Notes under the pieces: model-generated | Databases searched by the model: none | What the model saw: only the letters and a program-made list of their open reading frames with translations | What the model was told of the DNA's origin: nothing | Made by a program: the position numbers and the translations under genes | Assembly: GCA_003991915.1 (NCBI GenBank) | Contig: RQTK01000016.1 | Location: 446,275-510,274 of the forward strand | Length of the DNA stretch: 64,000 nucleotides | Direction of reading: 5' to 3' | DNA from: Elysia chlorotica | Taxonomy: Eukaryota; Mollusca; Gastropoda; Plakobranchidae | In this document: in pieces, positions 25,863-37,431 of the stretch | Position numbering within the stretch: position 1 is the first letter of the stretch | How the letters are laid out: every line of letters begins with the position of its first letter

Positions 25863-25904
25863 TCGTTGTGTAACATTGGGGCATAATATGACCTGCAGGT
25901 GGCG

Positions 25905-26115
25905 TGGAGGTCTCCGGTTCGAAACCCACGATCGGGCGAAAATTGTATGTGTCTGATTTGTCAGCTTCTGGTTGGGTTGGTGTCAGTGTAATGTGACCAG
26001 CTAAGACAGGGGTGCTTGTATTTTCGCACTGTTTCTGTGCACGTTAAGTTGTTAAACGTTAGTCGTGGTACCTGTCCATGATTATAGTCTTTCTTCTGAT
26101 GTTGGGCGTTAGTTT
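25905..26115 (+). mobile_element. SINE subfamily B copy 2 (after the CTT array)
   Basis: Same variant body as copy 1 (CGCACTGTTTCTGTGC, GTCGTGGTACCTGTCC). The two copies bracket the CTT microsatellite. Confidence 0.7.
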
Positions 26116-26355
26116 AAGAGATCTTCACACTTCTCACCCACTCGCCATCTACTTTTGTACTAATGGGACTGCTAGCCAAGCTCGCTGGTAACGCTTATAC
26201 AGCTCTACTGTTCATCAGCTAACTGCTCAGAGAAAGGTGAGCGATTTGCTCTGTGAATTTTGACTGGTTAAGAAGTAGATGAGCGTACCTTGACCAGTCT
26301 CTTGTATCATGTGTATATTTAGTTCGCTGTTTTCCTGGACAAGCGGTGTCAGGCT

Positions 26356-26445
26356 TCTTTTTCTTCTTCTTCTTCTTCTTCTTCTTCTTCTTCTTCTTCT
26401 TCTTCTTCTTCTTCTTCTTCTTCTTCTTCTTCTTCTTCTTCTTCT

Positions 26446-26475
<30 letters not shown>
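26356..26475 (+). repeat. CTT array switching to GTC array
   Basis: TTC triplets to about 26446, then ten CGT/GTC triplets to 26475 with a clean junction. Confidence 0.95.
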
Positions 26476-26476
<1 letters not shown>

Positions 26477-26607
26477 TTTACACAGATGTTTCCACATAAC
26501 ACTGACCTCAAACCCATTGTTTGACAAATCCGGACGCCATAACCACGGCAGCTGGCTATCCCCACATTTTGGAATTCACATACACAATGTATTTCTATTT
26601 TCCGCCT

Positions 26608-26800
26608 GGCTTGGTTGGTTGGTTGGTTGGGTTGGTTTAACGTCCAGCATCAGCACTATATAGGCTATATTGTGGACGGGCCCCAATACGGACGTCTGAC
26701 AATTTTATGTGCTGCCACACACGAGACAGGTTGGGGATATCATGACTCCTGTCTCAGCCGGTCACTTCAGCCTGGCCACCGACCCAACCAAAAATGGCCC
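26608..26800 (-). mobile_element. SINE family A, head missing
   Basis: Starts with a GGTT tetranucleotide tail and TTTAACGTCCAGCATCAGC, then the body to TCAGCCGGTCA and CCGACCCAACC. Confidence 0.75.
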
Positions 26801-27299
26801 AAAGAAGGCTGAGTGATTTGGGCAGACGGTCTGCTGGTTGAGAGGGCGAAGATCATGTACATGTTTCTAAAGTCATAAGGTTCGAATTCCCAAACCTATG
26901 GGTGTGAGATGTGCATGGTGTTGAATGAACCATCTGTTTGTAAGACACAAGCTAGGCACACCCTTTCTCAAAAACAAGTCGAAGACTCCAACACGGTCTA
27001 CTCACACTGATGAGGAGAAGTGTCTAAAAATCCCTGCCCTGGCTAAACAGGGGAATATCCCTCCCTCTATAGAGAACATTAAACAGGCGCGACCAATCAG
27101 ATTAGGCGTAGTGCTTTTAGTCATCACGCGGGTGGGATGCTGATAATGGTTTTCCTTGCCAATCTTCATGGCACCATGTACCATCAGAGACTGTACACTG
27201 TCTGGTACCATTAACCTCTCTTTGTTTTCATCCGGGCTTGTAACTGGCAAACAGTGATAAAAGTTGACATTTTGAAAAACCTTTCTTTCTTCCAAGGGC

Positions 27300-27450
27300 T
27301 CGCAGGGGGTTTAAGCATAGAGTGCGCAGCTCCTAATCGGAGGGTGTTGGGTTCGAGCCTCCTAGGGCTAAGCAGGCGAGACGGAGACAAATCAAGTTAG
27401 GCGCAGTGCTTTTACTCCACGTTACAGGCGGGATAGTATTATCTCTGCTA
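27300..27450 (+). mobile_element. Possible second tRNA-related SINE, repeated body
   Basis: A tRNA-like stretch with box B TTGGGTTCGAGCCTCC (27347-27362) precedes GTTAGGCGCAGTGCTTTTAC. The latter body also occurs at 27085-27140 (ATTAGGCGTAGTGCTTTTAG), so this is a repeat and not a single tRNA gene. Confidence 0.4.
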
Positions 27451-27554
27451 ATGTGCCTGGGACGTTTTCTTGGTTTCCGACCGGGGCGCTGTGTGTACTA
27501 TTATGCAGAGGGTGGCTGGCAACAAAACAAAAACAAAAAATTATTTATGAAAAA

Positions 27555-27640
27555 AAAATCTCCCTCTCGTCCTTCAAGGGAGATAACCGATGCTTCTGTT
27601 ATCTGCTTTAGTGGCTTCCCTTTGCATTTCCCTTTGTGAT
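27555..27640 (-). repeat. Short dispersed-repeat-like fragment with small inverted ends
   Basis: ATCTCCCTCTCGTCCTTCAA then GGGAGATAACCGATGC contains a local inverted repeat (ATCTCCCT / AGGGAGAT). The pattern seems familiar from molluscan repeats, but I cannot name the family. Confidence 0.3.
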
Positions 27641-27986
27641 CAAATGGCGAAGTTGTTTTCCTTAAATATATATATTTCTTATTTAAAATCATATGATGTT
27701 CACTGCGAGATTTAGATGTTTCCACACAAGAGTATCCATGTCTCAATGCCTTGTACTTGTATGGATGGGTATACTTATACACTGTGGGTTAGATGTTTCG
27801 TGTGTAAAACATAATGATAATAAGCGTTTCAAATAATCTGAAAATATTATTATTTCTTTTTTTCCTGTTGTTGCTGTTATTGTTGCTGTTCTTTTTGTTG
27901 TTGCTGTCGTCGTCGTCGTTGTTGCCATTTTCATTGACTCTATATTGTGCTGACTAACCGTAGATGTGTTTTGTTTCTCTCGCCAG

Positions 27987-28047
27987 GCTAGAGAAAGAGT
28001 ACACGGCGCTCAAGACGAAGGAGAATGAGGACCAGATCGAGCTGCGG
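27987..28047 (+). CDS. EVI5-like: EVI5-type TBC Rab-GAP, coiled-coil exon
   Basis: Acceptor TCTCTCGCCAG, donor GTGAGT. After one base completing an upstream codon it encodes LEKEYTALKTKENEDQIELR, which closely resembles the start of the coiled coil just after the TBC domain in EVI5/EVI5L. EVI5 proteins are Rab GTPase-activating proteins acting in membrane traffic and cytokinesis. The next exon (28506) continues the family sequence in phase. The upstream exon must leave two bases. The TBC-domain exons expected upstream were not found in 27 kb. It may be part of a gene with very long introns or a gene fragment. Confidence 0.72.
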
Positions 28048-28071
28048 GTGAGTGCAGCAATCGTGTAGCAT

Positions 28072-28345
28072 CAGAGTTGAGTTGACTTGGTTTAACGTCC
28101 AACATCAGCACTATATATACTATATTGTGCACGGACCCCAAGACTGACGTCTGACAATTTTATGTGTGTCCCACATGGGACAAGGCGGGGATGCCATGAC
28201 TCCTGACTCAGCTGGGGTCACATTAAACTGCGACCGACCCAACCAGTAGTGAGCGCAGTCGCCAGGGCTCGAACCCGGACCTTTTGCGTCAGAAGCCGAT
28301 GTTCAAATGTTCACCCCCCTCCCCCCCAAATCCCCCCTGTGTAGC
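28072..28345 (-). mobile_element. SINE family A, full length, in the EVI5-like intron
   Basis: Tail GGTTTAACGTCCAACATCAG through head GGGCTCGAACCCGGACC, ending in a C-run (G-run on the SINE strand). It lies between the two EVI5-like exons. Confidence 0.8.
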
Positions 28346-28505
28346 AAAGACTGGCAACTGTATTGTGTTTTTGTGCAGTCTGTGGTACTTAGCAGCATGA
28401 GATCTCTCTCTCTAATCATATATTTCTTAATTCAACTTGTTAAAGCCTTTCTTCCTAATATTACAAACCAAAACTAACTTATTTTTGACAATTTCTCTAC
28501 CTCAG

Positions 28506-28559
28506 AGACTTCGCACTGAAAACCGGTTGCTGCGGCAACGCATTGAGAATTTGGAGAAG
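28506..28559 (+). CDS. EVI5-like: EVI5-type TBC Rab-GAP, next coiled-coil exon
   Basis: A 54-nt exon, phase 0 at both ends, with acceptor CTACCTCAG and donor GTGAGT. It encodes RLRTENRLLRQRIENLEK, which follows directly on the preceding exon and matches the very conserved EVI5 coiled-coil segment. The following family segment (after LEK, beginning ESA in human EVI5) is not visible downstream. A near-identical copy of this exon with its flanking introns lies at 7633-7686. Confidence 0.75.
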
Positions 28560-28939
28560 GTGAGTTTGTTATAATTCTAAGACTTCATCTTTTTTATTCA
28601 AAGTTTAAAAATCTGTATTTAGTGGGTGTTTGGGTCTTTCACTGCGTAAATTCTTGGGCCCAGTTTGTTTGACTGTTATTCCTGTTCCGATGTTCTGTTG
28701 AACATGTAATTTTTTCACTGTTGTTTTAAGATCTACTCTTTCATGTTTTTTCTGAAGATAAACTTTAAAAAAATTCCGTAGACTTAATATTTCTTATCAG
28801 GTGTTTTGGTTGTTTCATTTGCACTTCATTAAAAAAGTGTGTACCTAATTTGTTTGTTTGCTATCTATCATTTATTCCTGTTATTCCTAAAATGTTGAGT
28901 TACATTGTTTGGTGTTCTTTTTATTACAGTAAACTTTCC

Positions 28940-30170
28940 TGTTTCGACTGTCGTCTAAATCTATAACCGGAAATTTCCAAAGATTTTTTTTTTAGAAATT
29001 TTACAAAAAAAAGGAAGGCAAATTTCAAAGGCAGCGTAAGCGTTCAGTATTCCTATGTTATTGCTGTTTTCTAAGTAGCAACTACTACTTCTATGTCACT
29101 GGTATAAGGATGTGATATTCACATGTGAATGTGAAAAGAACAAGTCTAATTAAATTAAAAAGAAATCGAATTATATTCTAAAAGAAAATTGTAAAAAGTA
29201 TTTGAAAAGAGAAAGTCGATTCAAATTTGAAAAGAGAAGGACGATTTATAAATATTTAGAACGAAAAGGCCGATAATACTAATTCGGGAACATTCGTGAA
29301 GTTTAATTTGTTTCAAACCCTGACTAGAAACATAAATGCCATCATTCCACCCTTTTTGAATCTTCTTTTACGCTCTAAGTAGTTTCTTTGGAAAATTTAC
29401 AAACTTATATTCATTTTTCCCCTTAACGATCACACCGTTTTATTTCCGGAAGAAGTTTAATATCTGTCCAAGTTGAACTTTTTTTTTACTGGTGTTTTGT
29501 CTTTTATTTGTTATTTTAAGTATCATGTTTTCGCCTCGCTTTCTCGAGTTGATTAACTCGGCGTCCATTTTCCTTGATTATTTTATTTTGTTTTGTTGTT
29601 GTTGTTCTTCTTCTTTATTTAAAAAATAAATCCTTTTTTTTTCATTTCTGAATTCCAAGCCTTCAAGCTAAAAGGACTTAGTGTTAGAAATATTACAAAG
29701 CGGCTTGCTTTGTTCTCTCTTCACTTTTTGCTTGGCTGAGCTTTAGGTAGATTTAGTTTGCTCATGCTCTTTTTAAACAATGCTAGGCTGGTAGTTGTAG
29801 CAAAGTTGTGGATAAGGGTAGGTTGTGTGCTTATTTTATAAGAGCATACAATATTTTGACAATTTCTCGGGAATTAGCGGTTTCAATAAGAGCAGTATCT
29901 GAAATGGGCTACAAATTCTAAATAGATTTAGATTGTACAATTTAGAATTTTGTGTTATGATAGTTTTCGAAAGTAAACAATTAGAGGTTCTATACTGTAG
30001 GTAGTTACGTACCGAGGAATAAAAAGTTAAACTTATTAAAGATTACAATTTACACATCGACCGCATTCCGTCATCCGCTGACAAACCATTGGAAACCAAA
30101 CCTCATTAGAGAAGAAACGAAACAAGCATCTGTTTCTAGGACTCCATTTGAACACAACTCGATGTAAATC
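28940..30170. other. Gene-free AT-rich stretch
   Basis: After the end of the duplicated intron block the sequence is AT-rich and unique. No exon or repeat recognised. Confidence 0.6.
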
Positions 30171-30644
30171 TGTGCTGATCATAGATATATGGTGCTGATC
30201 ATAGACATATGGTGCTGATCATAGATATATGGTGCTGATCATAACTATATGGTGCTGATCATAGCTATATGGTGCTGATCATAGATATATGGTGCTGATC
30301 ATAGCTATATGGTGCTGATCATAGACATATGGTGCTGATCATAGCTATATGTTGCTGATCATAGCTATATGGTGCTGATCATAGATATATGGTGCTGATC
30401 ATAGCTATATGGTGCTGATCATAGACATATGGTGCTGATCATAGCTATATGTTGCTGATCATAGCTATATGGTGCTAATCATAGATATATGGTGCTGATC
30501 ATAGATATATGGTGCTGATCATAGATATATGGTGCTGATCATAGATATGTATGGTGCTGATCATAGATATATGGTGCTGCTGATCATAGATGTATGGTGC
30601 TGATCATAGATATATGGTGCTGATCATAGACATATGGTGCTGAT
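30171..30644 (+). repeat. 20-bp minisatellite with 100-bp higher-order units
   Basis: Unit GGTGCTGATCATAGATATAT, about 23 copies, each with a TGATCA palindrome. Variant units recur in the same order in 30301-30400 and 30401-30500 with one base changed. Confidence 0.95.
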
Positions 30645-31454
30645 ACAGCTGACTGCATACTGATGCTGGTTGTTTTCTGAATACATGTTGGTAATCACTA
30701 ATGTGTCGGACATTGTTTTGTGTCTCGTCGTTTTTCTTATCGTGGTCTGTCGCTCACCCACAGAATCAATGTTTGTCCCGTGAATTCACCAGTAAACACT
30801 TGAATAGGAAGTTGATGAAGTTCCATAAAGTTTTAGATGATAAATGTTTGAAATATATGTTAGTTGTATGATTTTAAATTGGATTTTGTTCTAATTTTTG
30901 TTCAATAAAACAAATTTTAGAATATTCTTTGCCAAATTGTAACCATAGCTTTAAAAAAAACACTTGCACGTGGGTTTTTTTAATCAATGAAACTTGTATT
31001 TGAACTACTATGTATTATTCGACAATAGTATAATGGTGTAATCAATTTTTTGTATATTATTCCTTATCATTTCTTGTAGACAACAACTAACCTTCAACCA
31101 GTGTGGATAAAACAATTAATCGGGTTGCACTTTTTTTTAAACAGTTTTGACAGAAACTCGTCTATAAATTATTTTTCTATTTTAGCATATGTTCCTGCCT
31201 TCAATGTAAATTATAATAATTATACTTGTATATGTGCTCTGTTCTATATTTTGCTTCAGCGTACAGTAGTCTCTACATTTCACCAGTGTGTGTTCTATCT
31301 AATTTCATGGCTGCGTATGTTTCAGTCAGAGTAAATGAGTAGTAGTACAATTCCTTGCATTAAGATACGACTGGGCGATGGTCCTGTACTCGCCACAAGG
31401 GGGGGGGGGTGTTGCCTGGTTACAATACAGAATAGGTACACACCAATAATGTTA

Positions 31455-31640
31455 TAAGCAATGGTGTGTGGGCTCTAGGGATAGATTGCCAGGCTACTAA
31501 TCGAAAGGCTGCAGGTTCGATGCCCACTCCTCCTGTCACTGCGTCACGTTGTTTTGCCCTACTGGTTGAGTCATGGACAGTTTAATATCAATGTGACCTG
31601 CTAAGCCGCAGGGCCCCGCTCTGTCATATTCTTCAAGCAA
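31455..31640 (+). mobile_element. SINE family A, degenerate
   Basis: Head GGCTCTAGGGATAGATTGCC with box B CAGGTTCGATGCCC, then a shortened body (GACCTGCTAAGCCG). Tail lost. Confidence 0.6.
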
Positions 31641-31870
31641 AGAATCAAAGAATCTACAGTAATAATATTTCAACGGCTTTTTGCAAGAAATGGACATCTA
31701 CATCTAGTTAAATGCTGGTTATGTTCACTTCTTGCACCGAAATGAGTAAACAATGCGTTCGTGTATCATTGTTTGTGTTGTCTACACGACTTCTCTTTAT
31801 CTTCTTGTTGCGCGGTGGCCCCCATATGTTTTTTCTCTCTCTCCTTTTTCTCCCCATCTCTGTCATCAAG

Positions 31871-31900
31871 GTCGAAGCCAGACTTCTGCGTCAAAACGAA
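31871..31900 (+). CDS. Speculative 30-nt microexon
   Basis: A long pyrimidine tract ending ATCAAG precedes 31871 and GTGAGT follows 31900. The enclosed VEARLLRQNE is phase 0 at both ends and would extend the coiled coil after 28559. It does not resemble the known EVI5 continuation, so chance is quite possible. Confidence 0.2.
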
Positions 31901-32588
31901 GTGAGTTCTCCCCCCTATCATCGCTATGATTATTTTTGTTTTCGTTTGTATTAAAATGAATGTCTTTACTATCGATATTGGCTGTGCCTTTTTTGTCAGT
32001 AATAACTACTGTCTTGGTATGTGCTTACAAATCTCTACGGCAAAATACAAGACGAGCTTAATTGTAAGTGCCAATGCTGGTAATAGCAATAATGGTATAA
32101 TAGCTATGGAAACAGCAGTGTTTGTATTGTGCTGCATAAAATTCGTCTCGCCCAACACGTACTATCGCACACCACAGCCACATATACCTGAACACAGGTT
32201 AACAATAAAATTTAGTCTTTTCAGATTTACTATAAGAATCATAAGAATCCAATTATTATGACAAGAGTTATACTGTATATTATATTGTAATTTAATATTT
32301 CCAGTAAAATAACTGACTATAAATGAATAATTATCTCTCTTCCTCTAAAAGTAACAAGTAAAGTAAAAAAAAAAAAAACGTGGTGTACCCTAGAACGTGT
32401 TTTACAGGGACGAATTGCTTTTTTGTTTGATATTGTGTTCTCTCTCTCTCGCCTTCGTGTCACCTTCGTTTCATAATGTTTTGACCCGAATCTTCTCCAG
32501 CCATCTTTTCGCTCCTTGCTATTATTACTTTAGATCTTGTTATGCATCGTCCTCTCACAACCTAAGCTTTCGTTTACTTTTACTTTCT

Positions 32589-34136
32589 CTAATTTGATTG
32601 GACAATATTTAGCGAATGGACTGTCATGGCTACCTTTGTTGTGGGCTGACCGTGTCGCAATTAAATTAGGCAATATTTCGCGAATGGACTGTCATTGCTA
32701 CCTTCGTTGCGGGGCTGATCGCTGCGAGTGTAAACAATAAGTTTTACAACGTTCGCTTTTTGTTTTTGTTTTATTGGAGCGTAAATTGAATAAATTAATA
32801 AATATTTACACCCGTTAGTTTTTCTAACTACAGCTGTATCATAACACAAGTTAAGCTATTTCATTAATCAATCATGAATCATCCTTAAATTGAATTACGT
32901 GCTGTATAAGTGTTTTTTTTTTTGTTTGTTTTTTTTTTTGTTTTTTTTTTTAATCTATATTGGTCATTTTTACGAATGATTAGTAGCATTTATATGTTTT
33001 TTTTTAATTGGTTCTCTTTCCCTTTCTTAAATAAATTTGTAGGTTTGGTCTCTAGAATTTTTAAATGCATCACGATCTTGTGAACTTCATTAATTTGGAA
33101 CAATAAAAATTTGTCGCTTGAACATTTATAACTTTCTTCATTCCTTTTTATGCTACTACTAGGCCTACTATTACTACCATCAGTTTAGTTTAGAGTTCAT
33201 TCGACCATAATATTTGTTTCAATAATACTTTAATGCGTGTGCGCGTCTTTTGGAAAAAGAGCATTTAAGCTAGGATCTTACAGTATACTGTTTACTCAGA
33301 CATTTTTATTTTATATTCGCTACAAGTAACATTAAAAATTGAAGGGTCTTCTTCTGATCTTCTTCTTCTTCTTTTTCTTGTTCTTGTTCTTGTTCTTTTT
33401 CTTCTTCTTCTTCTTATTCTTCAGTATTACTGCTCAATTTCAACATAATATTATTTAATATCATTTACAGGTTTGATTACTTCAAAGTTTGATTAACAGG
33501 CGGATTATATATTTTTTTGTTGGAATTTACATATTTTATTATTGTTTATATACATTTTCCTTCTCTTTGTTTCTTTTTTCCAATAACAATCAACCATTTT
33601 TAACTTAAAATACTTAGATCTAAATCAGCTTAATGAATAATACCATTTTAAGATTTGTTGGTATAGAGAGAAAAAACGCGCACAACAACGCTAAACAAAC
33701 AAAAAACAAAACAAAAACAACAACAAAACATAACTCGCACGTCAATTGTTAGCAAATTTTAACTGAGGCGATTGTCTTTATCTAAATTTAAAACTAAAAA
33801 AACAACAACAACAACAACAACAAACAACACATTTATTTTAGATTTAGATCTAGATCTACATCAAATAGACCCAATTCAATTTAAGTGCTGATTAATTAAA
33901 TAGCTTAACTTGTGTTATAATACAGCTCTAGTAAGAAAAACTAACGGATGTAAATAACATTAGGTCTAGTTTGAAAATTATTAATTTATACAATTTACGC
34001 TCTGAAAAAAAAAAACACAACAAAAAGCGAACGCTGTAAAACTTCATGTTTACATTTGCAACGAAGGCAGCCATGACAGGGATCAACGAAGGCAGCCATG
34101 ACAGTCCCTTCGGGAAATATTATCCAATCAAATTAA
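32589..34136. mobile_element. Foldback element with about 300-bp inverted arms
   Basis: Arm 32589-32902 is the imperfect reverse complement of 33869-34136. Both contain ATTTGATTGG, GGACTGTCATGGCT, ACGTTCGCTTTTTG-type and TAACACAAGTTAAGCTATTT segments. The 966-bp loop is AT-rich with T runs and a small CTT array and has no transposase. Each arm carries an internal tandem doubling of the GTCATGGCT-ACCTT block. Confidence 0.65.
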
Positions 34137-34139
34137 GAC

Positions 34140-35765
34140 GAAAGTTCGAGGAATAGCCGCAAGTGGCGGGAAAACAACAAACTTTTTAGTGAGTGGTTAT
34201 TTCCGTTTCCGTTTCATCAATCCTCCACCTTCTTTTTTTTTAAGAATTGCCTTGTTGACTTATGGTCCATTATGATGCCAACTGTTTAATTTGATTATAA
34301 TTGATTATATGAAATGATCAAACAGGAACTCATTCAATGTAGGCTCAAATTCAAAACATTTAACACAAAAAAACAGTAATTTCTATGGAAATATTACAAT
34401 TTCAACACAGGAAGCCAGATGGAGGTCGCAAGCCAAATTTTGGTCGGGGGCCAAACACAAATTTTGGAGGCCAGTAACATTTCTTGTCAGTTTGTGAAGG
34501 ATTGCCAGGTGCTGATATGCCCTCTGTGGCAGTTTTTACTATTAAATAAAAGTGGCAAAATTTGATCTCTTGTGGCCAACCCACCAACAAGCTTACAACT
34601 GTACACCCCATGAAAAACTACTCAGTTTTGTTAAACAATAAATTCGTTCCGGTGAAAAATATATTTTTCTTTTTAAAAATGAAATAAAATAAACTAATAG
34701 AAAAGGAATAAGCTTAATAGATAAAGGCAAAGGGTGGCAACCTAAAAACTCACACACATACATACACCATAGTTTAAATGTTCACCAAGTATTATTTACA
34801 TCTGCGAAAGCAGTGTAAAACCCAGGCTTTCATCATCTACACCAGCGCTTATGCCTGTTGCTGGATCATTGTACATGTCAGACTTGAAGAGAGATATCAT
34901 TTCTTCAGATGCATGAAAGCTTGTGCAACACTTTTCTTTAAATTGCAGAACAGTCACTTTGTTTTACAAAAAAAAGCAACGCACATAATAATATGAAAAA
35001 TAATGTATCCGTCAGAATCTACTACTAAAAGAGATTAAACCATAGTACGCTCTTTCCGGACGCGACGTGGGTTAGATCTACATCGGTGCGCGGAGAGGAA
35101 CGGCTGAGAGGCACACTGTTACTACTGTTTCCAAGTTACATCGCAATGCCGAGTAGAGCCCCGTTTCACCAAGGTGGGGTAATGTGAATTTGCCTGACGT
35201 CCTTCTACTCATAGCATTCCACCAATACAAAAATTGGACTTTGACCCTTGCGATTTCCCTGTCTTCATAATAAGCCAAGTGGGACAAGCCCGAATTGGCT
35301 AATTTTTCTGATATTTTGATCCAAATTCTTTTATATTTATTGAAGTAATAACTCCACGCCTCTACATTGATTCAAGAAAGTGTCTGGTGGTCAGTTTAAT
35401 TTAAACATGTACATATAGGCTCCATATTAATAATACAATCATAATATCCATTGTTTGTAACCTAAAAGTTTAAAACCAGCTATGAATTACCAGACAGGGT
35501 AGGCCTGAGTTAGTCTAGGATCTCTGGTTCAACCGTTCTTAGCCTTAACCCCCACCCCCTCACACATTTACTTTCTTTCTGTTTTGCTTTTTAGTGTGTG
35601 TAATTGTTGCATTTTAAAGTTGTGCACTGCATTGCCACTTGTCAGAAATAATGGTTGCTGTCGGTATTGTGAGATACGGCTCCAGAATACTGTAATTATT
35701 TGGCTTTTTTTCATTGTAATCTAACTAGATATAGAATCTACTTACTTTTGCTAATACTTACCTTT
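34140..35765. other. Gene-free AT-rich stretch
   Basis: Between the foldback element and the hAT relic. It may include decayed 5' parts of the hAT element, but no transposase motif is readable. Confidence 0.5.
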
Positions 35766-35769
35766 TTTT

Positions 35770-36030
35770 ACATTCATGAAACAATCAAATTTGGTGGATA
35801 CGTTTCCAGATATTTGTAAATTACTCGAAATTGTTCTTGCAACACCGGTATCATCGTCAGAGGCAATGAGATGTTTCAGTACTTTGAAAAGGCTTATAAC
35901 ACCATGGGTCGAGACAGGCTTACACTTTATGTACAACGCAGCAGGAATTTACTGCTGAGTATGCAGATCTCCATAGGACAGTCATTGACAAATTTTCAAC
36001 TTTAAATTCCCTTCGAGCTGAGCTCCAATA
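35770..36030 (+). mobile_element. hAT transposase C-terminal (dimerisation) relic
   Basis: FPDICKLLEIVLATPVSSSE followed by AMRCFSTLKRL is the signature of the hAT C-terminal dimerisation domain (usual pattern P-S-S-x-E-x-x-F-S-x-L-K-R). The frame ends at 35958. A likely continuation (LHRTVIDKFS) lies in another frame about 20 nt on. No catalytic residues remain. Confidence 0.7.
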
Positions 36031-36081
36031 ATATTATAAATGACATAAAGATCAACACCGCCCTCACAAGTAAGAAAGGAG

Positions 36082-36083
<2 letters not shown>

Positions 36084-36155
<72 letters not shown>

Positions 36156-36156
36156 G
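36084..36156 (+). repeat. ATT microsatellite
   Basis: About 24 perfect TTA/ATT triplets shortly after the hAT relic. Confidence 0.95.
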
Positions 36157-37431
36157 TTTTATTATTTATTCTTTGCTTTGTGTTTCAAAAAGATGTGACT
36201 GTGTTGTTTAGTTTACTAGATCTATATGTAGTTTACTGGGCTATACAGTGTGGACTGCTATATATTTTTCATCTGTTCGGCTTTTTGCATTAACATTTTT
36301 AAATCTATCTGGATCTAGATCTTGTGCCAATATTGAGCGTTGTAGTCTAACTTTAATCTAGATCTATTTTTCGTCTTTTTCTTCCGTGTGGACTGGTGTT
36401 CTCGTTGTTGTGTATTTCACTAATGCGCATTTTAAAAATCGATCCAGCCAAGTGTCCCAGGGAATTGAAAATTTATGATACAACAAAAGGGGGGGGGGGC
36501 CTTTTATTAAAAAGGCATGAGCTCAACTCCAACTGGCAAGCAAGTGTTCTCGGGATTTGGATGTCACGCCAGCCATGATTGCTCTTCATTCCCCGTGGAA
36601 CCTTTATGGTGCTCCTTTGATGAGTAAACCTAGTATAGCTACGCCTTTGTCCCCAACGTGTGAACCTACCCATTGGGAACAGGAGCAAGAGAGGGAAGCT
36701 GACGAAGATGTGCTTTAATACCTGCTTTTAAAGCCCAGAGGATCGCAGAAATCTTGTACATAGTCGTTCTTTTCTGTTAGTTATATTTTAGTCAAAGAAT
36801 TACAACAAAAATCATCATGTTTATTTCTGTGTGCAGCACCACAAAGAGATTATATTGAAAGAAATAAACAGCAATATGCAGAGTATTGGATGTAAAAGCA
36901 AGCCATACTTCGTAAACTACTTTACATGTGAGTGATCCTGTATGCTTACATTTTCTCGTCGCAAAGGCTAGACTTAGATCATTGTGCTACCTTAATTTTT
37001 TGTGAGTTTGTAGACCAGATGCCATATAACTCCATGGTTTTCACATCTAATTATGCACCGTTAAAGAAAGGTTAATTAAAGCAGTATAATAGTAACAGTA
37101 GTAAACATGATGACTGTATATAATAATTTGGCCCCTAAACTCTGGTCTCTGGGGATTTTTGAAATTGAATTTGGCCCGAAGCTGAAAATGTATCTGGTAA
37201 CCCGCGTGGGTGACTGAATGCTAGATCTAAGTAAACAAAATTTTGGCGGAGTTGAGCTTTTCACGCATTCTGGATCGTCTAAATTGAGTTTCTTTTAGTT
37301 GCGATGCATAATTATGTCCGTGAAAGCTTAAAACGTATGCACAACTTTAAAAAAAGATGTTCTGTTATACATTTTCAGTTCTCTGGCTCAACAAAAAAGT
37401 CAGAGTCGGTTTCGCGTAGATAGAGTGTTCC

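Noticed and set aside
25576-26565. Long poly-Glu, poly-Lys, poly-Arg, poly-Phe and poly-Leu frames
   Set aside because: Produced by the CTT/GTC arrays. Flanks are SINE sequence.
30171-30644. CRISPR array
   Set aside because: Units abut without spacers and the genome is eukaryotic. It is a minisatellite.
35078-35287. 69-residue frame on the - strand
   Set aside because: No family resemblance, no splice sites, and lies in repeat-poor AT-rich spacer.
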